Part shown: positions 34,170 to 41,356 of the stretch, one piece after another
Layout: each line of letters starts with the position of its first letter
Numbering within the stretch: the first letter of the stretch is position 1
Assembly: GCA_016932335.1 (NCBI GenBank)
Contig: JAFGCZ010000007.1
Span: forward strand, 18,844-82,843
Direction: 5' to 3'
DNA: 64,000 nt
Source: Opitutales bacterium
GTDB lineage: Bacteria > Verrucomicrobiota > Verrucomicrobiia > Opitutales > Oceanipulchritudinaceae
Made by a program: the position numbers and the translations under genes
Notes under the pieces: model-generated
Seen by the model: only the letters and a program-made list of their open reading frames with translations
Told to the model about the DNA's origin: nothing
Database searches by the model: none

Positions 34170-34853
34170 TTACTGGAGTGTTCTGGCTTGGATCACAAGC
34201 TCTTTGCCCAGGGGGGTGCAGACTCCGTAAATGCGCACGTGCTGCTTGAGCTTTTGCTCCAGCGGATAGTGCAGCACCAGTGCCGATACGTCAAGATAAG
34301 CTATACGGTTGCCCCGGTGGTCGCGTAGCTCATACTCGTAGGGTGGTGCAGAGAAAAAACCGGTGGACTTCACAATCCAGCCTTCGTAATAGCGGGCAAT
34401 GTCCACTGCGGGTGGCGGAGGAGGGGCGGTTTCTCTAAGCCAAGAGGCTTGAAAATACAACGGCAGTGGCTTGCGGATGGTGATTTCCGTCCAATCCGAA
34501 AGTTCTGTAAAGCTCACTTCATCTACCGCCTCAATCGTGGTCAATACGGCAGATTCGGTGTTGGGCTCCATATACACGGGCGTACCTTCCTCAGGCTTGT
34601 TCCCGAAGCCAACTGTGCTGCCTTCTATATACCCGGTATAATCCTTGGTATACTCCAGTCGGTAAAAAAGAGGGTTGGCTTCATCCGGCGCTGCGGTTTT
34701 CAGCATCGGATCGTCTTTGTATACAGACATGATTACGGGAGTTGCCGAGTCGGCAGTCAGAAAAAGAGGTACTTTATCCTGTTCCTGCGCAACAACTCCG
34801 AGAGATCCCCCCAACAACCCACAAATCACTAGGAATCGGTTCACTGCTTTCAT
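34170..34853 (-). CDS. Hypothetical secreted protein, possible SH3-like domain
   Basis: 227 aa with a signal peptide (MKAVNRFLVICGLLGGSLGVVAQE). The body is beta-rich; the segment GTPVYMEPNTESAVLTTIEAVDEVSFTELSDWTEITIRKPLPLYFQASWL resembles a bacterial SH3 repeat. A PPPPP linker separates it from a second domain (YYEGWIVKSTGFFSAPPYEYELRD...). It is presumably periplasmic. It lies 12 nt upstream of folD on the same strand and is likely the first gene of the folD-kinase-proC operon. Function unknown. Confidence 0.7.
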   Translation of the reverse strand: MKAVNRFLVICGLLGGSLGVVAQEQDKVPLFLTADSATPVIMSVYKDDPMLKTAAPDEANPLFYRLEYTKDYTGYIEGSTVGFGNKPEEGTPVYMEPNTESAVLTTIEAVDEVSFTELSDWTEITIRKPLPLYFQASWLRETAPPPPPAVDIARYYEGWIVKSTGFFSAPPYEYELRDHRGNRIAYLDVSALVLHYPLEQKLKQHVRIYGVCTPLGKELVIQARTLQ

Positions 34854-34888
34854 GAAGTATACTATCTATAGGATTTAATTCGTAAGAC

Positions 34889-35623
34889 TCAACTGAATAA
34901 TAACTCAACTTCCTTCTTGCTCAACTCTCTCACGCGACCGCTGGAAATGCCCCGCATCCTCAGATCTCCAATCTGGAAACGCTGCAGGCGCTTCACATAG
35001 TAACCCAACGCTTCCACCATGCGGCGGATTTCACGCTTTTTTCCATGCCCCAAATGGATTTCCAGAGTTCGATCGCCCAACGGGCCTTTTTTGATTTGCA
35101 CAATCTTTTCTGCTTTCAGGCGTTCCCCATCCACCATTACTCCGTTCAGCATGATTTTTATGTGAGCTTCCTGAAAGGGTTTGGTCAGCGTTACTTTATA
35201 GCGCTTGATGATCTCATTCGAAGGATGTTGCAGGCGCTGGGCCAGCTCTCCGTCATTGGTCAAAATCAAAAGGCCGTCACTGTCCTTGTCCAGGCGGCCG
35301 GCGCAGAACAGGCGTTCACGGTTCCACGGCGGGGGCACCAGATCAAAGACTGTGCGGTCATGGTGGGGATCGCTGTTCGATGATATATACCCCTTGGGTT
35401 TGTTCATGGCCAGGACCACTGTTCGCTGTGGTGATGTCCCCAGATTGCGTCCACGCACATGCACCCGGTCTTCTCCGGGGAGGATTTTTTGTCCCAGATG
35501 AGCCAGTTGGCCGTTTACCTGTACACGTCCTTCTTCGATGAGTGCCTCTGCCTGACGGCGGGAGCACACACCTTGATCTGCGATATATTTTTGCAGCCGA
35601 ATTGATTCTTTGAGATCTTTCAT
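34889..35623 (-). CDS. Pseudouridine synthase, RluB/RsuA family
   Basis: 244 aa from the ATG at 35623. The N-terminal S4 domain (RLQKYIADQGVCSRRQAEALIEEGRVQVNG) is followed by the RsuA/RluB catalytic motif AGRLDKDSDGLLILTNDGELAQRL with catalytic Asp, and HGKKREIRRMVEALGY. It converts a specific uridine in rRNA to pseudouridine. The similarity is closest to RluB-type 23S enzymes. It is divergently transcribed from the reductase gene, 82 bp away. Confidence 0.88.
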   Translation of the reverse strand: MKDLKESIRLQKYIADQGVCSRRQAEALIEEGRVQVNGQLAHLGQKILPGEDRVHVRGRNLGTSPQRTVVLAMNKPKGYISSNSDPHHDRTVFDLVPPPWNRERLFCAGRLDKDSDGLLILTNDGELAQRLQHPSNEIIKRYKVTLTKPFQEAHIKIMLNGVMVDGERLKAEKIVQIKKGPLGDRTLEIHLGHGKKREIRRMVEALGYYVKRLQRFQIGDLRMRGISSGRVRELSKKEVELLFS

Positions 35624-35705
35624 TAGTATATTGCCTGAAATAGGAAGCAATAGGTCAAACCACACAACCTACACCTTTAATCGTAAAGTTAAAGCTAAAA
35701 TCACC

Positions 35706-36872
35706 ATGTCTGCAACGTCCCCGTCTCTTTATAGTCGTCAAAATCCTTTTTTGGCACGGATTATAGAAAACCGCCGCCTCAACGCGCCCGACTCCTCTAA
35801 GGAAACCCACCATTTGGTCATTGATATCAGAGGAAGTGGTCTGAGCTATTCCTGTGGTGATTCGCTTGGAATCTTTCCTCACAATCGACCGGAGGACGTC
35901 GAGTCAATGCTTTCCGCTCTAAAACTTTCTCCGGAGGCACTTTTGCAGCTGCCCAATGAGGCGGAGCCGGTCAGTTTACACGAGGCTCTCCGCTCTCGCT
36001 TCTATTACCTTTCCGGGGTTACCCGCGGTTTTCTCGCCAAAGTGCGCGAGAAAGTTTCCGATCCTTCCGAACAGGCCCGCCTCGACCACCTGCTCGACAC
36101 AGCCAATGCTCTGGAACTCTCCGATTACATCGAAAACCACCACCACGACGATGTCCTCCGCGACTTTTCCTCTGCAGCCTTTACTCCCGAGGAGGTGCCC
36201 GGTCTCTTCCGTCGCCTTTCCCCGCGTCTCTATTCCATTGCCTCCGGTCCGGCGGCCTACCCGGACGAGATACACCTGACCATCGGGGTGGTCCGCTACG
36301 AAACCCTCAATCGTCAGCGGGTAGGGGTTGCCTCCACTTACGCAGTGGACCGCGTCCCCCTCAATGAACCTGTTCTCCCGGTCTTTGTCGCCAAATCACA
36401 CTTTGGGCTGCCCTCATCGGAAACCGATATGATTATGATCGGACCGGGTACCGGAATCGCTCCTTTCCGCGGATTTCTTCAGGAGCGTCAGGCGCTCAAG
36501 GCTCCGGGGCGCAACTGGCTCTTTTTTGGAGATCGCCATGTCGCCACCGACTTTATCTATAAAGATGAACTCCTTCGCTGGCAGGAAGACGGCACGCTTT
36601 CCGAATTAAGCCTCGCTTGGAGTCGCGACTCAGACAAACGTGTCTATGTGCAACACTTGCTCTGGCAGCAGAGAGATCGCTTTTGGGAATGGTTCTCCAA
36701 CGGAGCATCCCTCTATCTCTGTGGCGACAAATCCGGCATGGCCCGCGATGTGGAAGAAACCTTTGTCCGCATCGCCGTTTCTAAAGGTGCTGTAGCGGAT
36801 GATCCCGATGCCACCAATGCCTGGATTCGCGACCTTAAAAAGTCACGTCGCTATCAACTGGATGTCTATTGA
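35706..36872 (+). CDS. CysJ/FNR-like NADPH-dependent flavin reductase (no flavodoxin domain)
   Basis: 388 aa from the ATG at 35706; the track adds upstream sequence that overlaps the divergent gene. The sequence starts at the connecting/FAD domain: ETHHLVIDIRGSGLSYSCGDSLGIFPHN, RLYSIASGPAAYPDEIHLTIGVV (FAD site RxYS), then GPGTGIAPFRGFLQERQAL and FFGDRHVATDFIYKDEL (NADPH domain), ending YQLDVY with a terminal aromatic. This is sulfite reductase alpha-subunit architecture without the N-terminal FMN domain, so it must pass electrons to a separate partner. Sulfite reductase beta is not in the window. Confidence 0.85.
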   Translation: MSATSPSLYSRQNPFLARIIENRRLNAPDSSKETHHLVIDIRGSGLSYSCGDSLGIFPHNRPEDVESMLSALKLSPEALLQLPNEAEPVSLHEALRSRFYYLSGVTRGFLAKVREKVSDPSEQARLDHLLDTANALELSDYIENHHHDDVLRDFSSAAFTPEEVPGLFRRLSPRLYSIASGPAAYPDEIHLTIGVVRYETLNRQRVGVASTYAVDRVPLNEPVLPVFVAKSHFGLPSSETDMIMIGPGTGIAPFRGFLQERQALKAPGRNWLFFGDRHVATDFIYKDELLRWQEDGTLSELSLAWSRDSDKRVYVQHLLWQQRDRFWEWFSNGASLYLCGDKSGMARDVEETFVRIAVSKGAVADDPDATNAWIRDLKKSRRYQLDVY

Positions 36873-37229
36873 TCCAGCGTCGTTTGATTTCTCCACGTCA
36901 TAACTGAACGCATTTTAAGGTCTTTTACATACCCATTCCCGCCACCTTGTACTTCAATTGAAAACAAGAAAATGCCTCGATAGGGTGGCTTTTTAGGCTC
37001 TTTTATGCACGGCTATTCAGATTTAATTATCTTTCATGTTTATGCATAGCAGCCACTTGCTTTTATAAGTGATTCATACCTGCAGTGATATGCGTATTTA
37101 TTCGTTTTCCTGTAAAAATAGTATAAAACAGGTTTATTTTTTCCTTGCATAGATGTCAGCGTTTTACGACTATTTAACTAGAATTTCCCATCCAAACCAC
37201 CCTCATCACACCCGCACCTATACAGGTAG
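36873..37229. other. AT-rich intergenic region, nothing certain
   Basis: No ORF of interest in about 360 nt. A weak hairpin, CCTGT / ACAGG followed by a T-rich run, occurs near 37110-37140. Confidence 0.4.
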
Positions 37230-37256
37230 CCCCGGCTTTCCCAAGCCGGGGTTTTC
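37230..37256 (+). terminator. Plus-strand terminator
   Basis: Stem CCCCGGCTT / AAGCCGGGG, TCCC loop, then TTTT. It is oriented for plus-strand transcripts and lies 360 nt after the reductase gene, so a long 3' UTR or an unseen small RNA precedes it. Confidence 0.75.
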
Positions 37257-37274
37257 TGTAAGTAAAGGTCCGGT

Positions 37275-38768
37275 TTAACGATAAAGAGGCAGGTAGCGCT
37301 CTTTCAAATAGCGGATCAGGTAACGGTGGGTAAACGCTTCGCCTGTGGCTATTTCGCAGAGCTGTTCCGTCTGATAGCGTTTTCCGTGACAATGCACGTG
37401 CGTCCGCATCCATTTTAAAACAGTGCTAAAATCGCCCTTGGCAAAGAGTGCTTCAATATTGGGATGATCTTTCAACAAGGCATACCAGAGTTGTGCCGAC
37501 AACAGATTGCCCAGGCAGTAACTTGGAAAATAGCCGAACATACCTTCGGACCAGTGCACGTCCTGCAAGACGCCTTCGCTATCATCTTTGGGGCGGTAGC
37601 CGAAGCTTTCCTCAAAGAGCACATTCCAGCGTTCCGGCAAGTCCTTAACCTTCAGATCCCCGGAGAATAGCTCTTTCTCCAGCTGATAGCGCAGCATAAT
37701 GTGCAGGTTGTAGGTTACTTCGTCGGCGTCCACGCGAATGGGAGTCAGCGCCACCCGGTTTATCGCCAGGTAGAGTTGCTCGCTGCTTACACCCGTTAAC
37801 TGTTCTCCAAAAAGTTTCCGGTATTTCGGCTCCCAATACTCCCAGAATCCGCGGGAGCGGCTGATTTGGTTCTCCCAGGTGCGGCTCTGCGACTCATGGG
37901 CAGCCATGCCTGCAGGCTCTCCCAGTGCGGTTCCGGTCAAGTCTTCGGGAAGTCCCTGTTGGTAGAGTGCATGCCCGGACTCGTGAATAACGCTGGAAAG
38001 GGAATCCAGAGGATTGTTTTCATCGTAGCGCGTGGTCAGCCGAGTATCGCAGGTGTGCCCGCCGCAGAAGGGGTGGATCGAACGGTCGATCTTGGCCCGA
38101 CTCATATCCAGCCCCAAAGCCAGCACCACTTCGTTCAGAAAGACTTCCTGTTTGTCCTCGGGAAATCCTTTCAGGAACGTCATATCTGGCTTTACCGGGC
38201 TGTTCACGATGCTTTCCACCAGGGGCACCAGCTCCGCTTTCAGTGGAGTAAACAGTTTGTCGATTTTTTCACAGTTCATTCCGGGATCATAAAGATCCAC
38301 TAAAAAGTCATAGGCATCCGCTTCTCGGCCCATATATCCAGCCATTTCGCGGCACAGTGCGATGTGGTTTTCCAGATGCGGAGCATATGCCGCAAAATCA
38401 TTTTGCGCACGGGCGTCAACCCAGGCATGGTAGCCCTTGTTCTGTGCTATGCTCTGTCGGTTGATAAAGTCTGCCGGTAGCTTGGTTTTCAGCGCGTAGT
38501 CTTTGGCCGCATCGGCAACCACGCAGCGTTCATCGTCACTCAGATCTTTGGCTTCGGCCAATTCGGCCAGCCACTCACCGATTTCCGGACGGCTGCTTTC
38601 CCGGTGTACCAACTCGGAATACACGGCGCTTGTTTCCGCTCGAAATTCAACACTCCCTCGGGGAAGATTTACCTGGTGATCCCAGCCCAGGATTCCCTCG
38701 ATGGCGGCCAGTTTATCCTGACGGCGCAGTTCTTGAAATAGTTTTTGATAGGTTGGATGATTGGACAT
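37275..38768 (-). CDS. M32 family metallocarboxypeptidase (Taq-type)
   Basis: 497 aa, normal for the family. M32 motifs in order: HPFCGGHTCDTRLTTRY (HPF and DTRxT), the zinc site HESGH in SSVIHESGHALYQQGLP, HESQSRTWENQISRSRGFWEYW (HESQS), and YNLHIMLRYQLEKELFSGDL followed by GVLQDVHWSEGMFGYFPSY. It is a cytoplasmic zinc carboxypeptidase removing C-terminal residues. It is transcribed alone between the Bat operon and the reductase. Confidence 0.95.
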   Translation of the reverse strand: MSNHPTYQKLFQELRRQDKLAAIEGILGWDHQVNLPRGSVEFRAETSAVYSELVHRESSRPEIGEWLAELAEAKDLSDDERCVVADAAKDYALKTKLPADFINRQSIAQNKGYHAWVDARAQNDFAAYAPHLENHIALCREMAGYMGREADAYDFLVDLYDPGMNCEKIDKLFTPLKAELVPLVESIVNSPVKPDMTFLKGFPEDKQEVFLNEVVLALGLDMSRAKIDRSIHPFCGGHTCDTRLTTRYDENNPLDSLSSVIHESGHALYQQGLPEDLTGTALGEPAGMAAHESQSRTWENQISRSRGFWEYWEPKYRKLFGEQLTGVSSEQLYLAINRVALTPIRVDADEVTYNLHIMLRYQLEKELFSGDLKVKDLPERWNVLFEESFGYRPKDDSEGVLQDVHWSEGMFGYFPSYCLGNLLSAQLWYALLKDHPNIEALFAKGDFSTVLKWMRTHVHCHGKRYQTEQLCEIATGEAFTHRYLIRYLKERYLPLYR

Positions 38769-38817
38769 GTTTGATGGATGAATCTATATATTTACGTTGA
38801 GTAATATATATAGTAAA

Positions 38818-39549
38818 TCAATCCCAGATTTTTTCAAAACATTCCTGATGTATCCAACCGCTTTTCCCGTTTTCAGTCCGCACAAAGTAATAATCGCCGT
38901 TTTGTTTAATAACGCGGGCACTTTCTCCGGCGTTCAGATAACCGCCTGCCGGGCTCTCTGGAGCCGGGGCAATGCTTAGGGGTGCTTCTACTTTCAGGGT
39001 AATGCCTCGTTTGGCCAGCAGGTGGTAACCACCCAAACCGGTCAGGCAAACCAGCAGCAATATCCCGAGGCAACCCCGCATCAGCACTAGAATAATCGCC
39101 GGGCTTTTGAAGTAACGGGGAAGCACCACGGCAAAAACCAGCATCCAGAACAACACACAACCACCGATTGCCCAGTAGTTGATGGGCAGTTGCATGGCAA
39201 AACGCTGTAGAAAACCGGATACCTCTGGATCCAGTTCCGCCTGCTTGCGGACAAAAATAAGGTTTGCCTGAGCGTCGTGATTGTAGGGATTCAGGGCCAG
39301 CGCTTTTTCCAGATGCAGCACGGCCTTGCCTGTATCGCTCAACTGATAGTAGCAGCAGCCCAGATTGTAGTGCAGCGCCGAGGACTCCTGCCCTTGGCCC
39401 AATACTTGTTCGTAAAGCGTTGCCGCGTTGGCAAAGTCTCCCTGCGCATATGCCTTGTTGGCCTCTCCGAAAAGGGATTCGGCGGTTTCCTCGGCATTTA
39501 CTCCGATGCTCAGAAAGCAAAAGAAAAGCAATGTGATAAAGCGTCTCAT
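38818..39549 (-). CDS. batE: BatE-like TPR/SH3 protein
   Basis: 243 aa from the ATG at 39549, 2 nt after batD. The track start lies inside batD. Signal peptide (FITLLFFCFLSIGVNAEE), then TPR repeats (ANKAYAQGDFANAATLYEQVLGQ and ALHYNLGCCYYQLSDTGKAVLHLEKALALNP), two transmembrane helices, and a C-terminal SH3-like segment (NAGESARVIKQNGDYYFVRTENGKSGWIHQECF). BatE is the usual last member of Bacteroides-type aerotolerance operons. The biochemical role of Bat proteins is still unclear. Confidence 0.8.
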   Translation of the reverse strand: MRRFITLLFFCFLSIGVNAEETAESLFGEANKAYAQGDFANAATLYEQVLGQGQESSALHYNLGCCYYQLSDTGKAVLHLEKALALNPYNHDAQANLIFVRKQAELDPEVSGFLQRFAMQLPINYWAIGGCVLFWMLVFAVVLPRYFKSPAIILVLMRGCLGILLLVCLTGLGGYHLLAKRGITLKVEAPLSIAPAPESPAGGYLNAGESARVIKQNGDYYFVRTENGKSGWIHQECFEKIWD

Positions 39550-39551
39550 GA

Positions 39552-41354
39552 TTATATCTGATGAATCAGGGTTTCGATTCGCTTGCGCCACTGCGGCAGA
39601 TCTTCCGTGCCCTGTAGGTTTCCGGCAAAGTGCAGGGCGTCGCACTGTTCAAATATGGCTCTGATTTCTGCCGTTACCGATGCTTCGGTTCCGCTGCTCT
39701 CCAGCACGCTGCAGATCTCTTCGCAAGTCAGACTCTCTGCCTTGACTCCGCGCTTGAAATGCTTGGTGGAGGCCTCCTGAACCATTCTCCGGGCGGCGGC
39801 AAAAAACGCTTGCGTATCGCCCTTGCCCTGCGCCTGTGCCAGTTCCTTGCTGCTGTTCTTCAAGTTGCGGTTGGCGCTGACCATGCGGGCGTAACCGGCG
39901 TCTTCGCGCAACTTCAACTGGCGTTTGCGCACCAGGGCAATTCCCAGCAGGGCAATGGCCGGAATACCTTGCAGCAGGAGGAAGTTGCGGTTGTAAAAAA
40001 TCGGAGCAATTCCATTTGTCCAGCCGTCTGAAAGCAGTTGAATGGGGAAGAGTTCTTTGCGTTCCCTGATTTGCGGCCTGTTGCTTTGTTGGTTGTCTGT
40101 CGGTTGTGTTTCCGCGATAACCGATTTCGAAGCCACTGCCGGAGTCACTTCAATCTCTGTGGCATCGTGGTTCAGTGTATAGTACTTTTCGGTAATCGGA
40201 TCAAAATAACTGAAGGGAATGGAGGGTAGAGTGCGTATGCTCTCGTCGATGGGAATAAAGATATATTCAAAAATCTTCTTTCCGCTGATTTGCATCGGAT
40301 CACTTTTGTCTGCTTCAAAGGTAGCCTTAGGCGGGTATGCTTTCCAACCTTCTCCAAGATCAATCTTCGGTGCGGTGATGCGCTCAAAATTACCCGTTCC
40401 GCTGACCGTTAGCGTAACTTCAATAGGCTCTCCCGCAGCCACTTTGGTTTTCTTGACCGTGTCTTCCACCGTAAATTTGCCGATCGCTCCACTGAAGCCT
40501 TCCGGTTTGCCTTCCTCCGGCAGGGCTTTCACATCAAAGGTATAAGGCTCTGTTCCCAACTTTACTTTTCGGTAGTCGGGCTGATTATCCATCATGAAGG
40601 AGCTCATCATACGGTCAAAGGGATCATTCGAAAGCATCGGGCGCGGCTTTTGCGAGGCTATCGCAATCATCATGTTGCTGCTCCAGGAAATTTCCTGAGA
40701 TCCTGTGCTGATGGCCGTCAGGATGATATCCCAGCTTGCTACCCGATAGAACTGATTGTTCAGTCGAATGCGGGACATTTTGGGCTCTTCTGTCGATATT
40801 TGTTCCAGAAAACCGTCCCCGGTGGTTTGAAATGGTTCTATATTACCTATATCGGTATCGTTGCGAATATAAAGGTTCAACTGACCGCGGCGCACTTCAC
40901 CCACATAAAAGGGGCCATCCAGTCCCTCCAGTTTCAGCATCAGGGCATCCTTCATTTCCTCTCCGGCAGGAACCACTTTCAGCGTGGTCGCTGCTACGGT
41001 ATAGATCTTTCCATCTATTTCTGCTTTCCACTCGGGAACAGTGTATTCGCCGACACTGCTGTAATTAACCGGGTAGGCCAGCGATGCGGTATAACGGTAG
41101 TCACCGTTGATTATTTTGGTTTCTCTTTGCTGCCGTGGATTTCCCGCCAGTTCAATTCCCTGAGGGAGTCTCAAGGTGCTCTTTTCCAGCGGTTTTCCCG
41201 TGTTCACCGTTTCCACCACAAAAAAAGTATGTCCGCCTTCGGCTATAACCGCAGGTTCAAAGCGTGCGTTAACAGAGATTTCCTCGGCTGCATTCAGGCT
41301 GATGGCCAGAAATGCCCAGAAAAGTGTCAGATACTGTGTAAGTCGCCGGTGCAT
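39552..41354 (-). CDS. batD: BatD protein
   Basis: 600 aa. N-terminal signal peptide (YLTLFWAFLAISLNAAEE), then a long beta-rich periplasmic region with AEGGHTFFVVETVNTGKPLEKSTLRLPQGIEL and AGEPIEVTLTVSGTGNFERITAPKIDL (the BatD/oxygen tolerance repeat), a single late transmembrane helix (LLLQGIPAIALLGIALV), and a cytoplasmic helical tail. It is anchored in the inner membrane with a large periplasmic portion. It lies 2 nt after the BatB/C fusion and 2 nt before batE, in a tightly packed operon. Confidence 0.88.
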   Translation of the reverse strand: MHRRLTQYLTLFWAFLAISLNAAEEISVNARFEPAVIAEGGHTFFVVETVNTGKPLEKSTLRLPQGIELAGNPRQQRETKIINGDYRYTASLAYPVNYSSVGEYTVPEWKAEIDGKIYTVAATTLKVVPAGEEMKDALMLKLEGLDGPFYVGEVRRGQLNLYIRNDTDIGNIEPFQTTGDGFLEQISTEEPKMSRIRLNNQFYRVASWDIILTAISTGSQEISWSSNMMIAIASQKPRPMLSNDPFDRMMSSFMMDNQPDYRKVKLGTEPYTFDVKALPEEGKPEGFSGAIGKFTVEDTVKKTKVAAGEPIEVTLTVSGTGNFERITAPKIDLGEGWKAYPPKATFEADKSDPMQISGKKIFEYIFIPIDESIRTLPSIPFSYFDPITEKYYTLNHDATEIEVTPAVASKSVIAETQPTDNQQSNRPQIRERKELFPIQLLSDGWTNGIAPIFYNRNFLLLQGIPAIALLGIALVRKRQLKLREDAGYARMVSANRNLKNSSKELAQAQGKGDTQAFFAAARRMVQEASTKHFKRGVKAESLTCEEICSVLESSGTEASVTAEIRAIFEQCDALHFAGNLQGTEDLPQWRKRIETLIHQI

Positions 41355-41356
41355 GG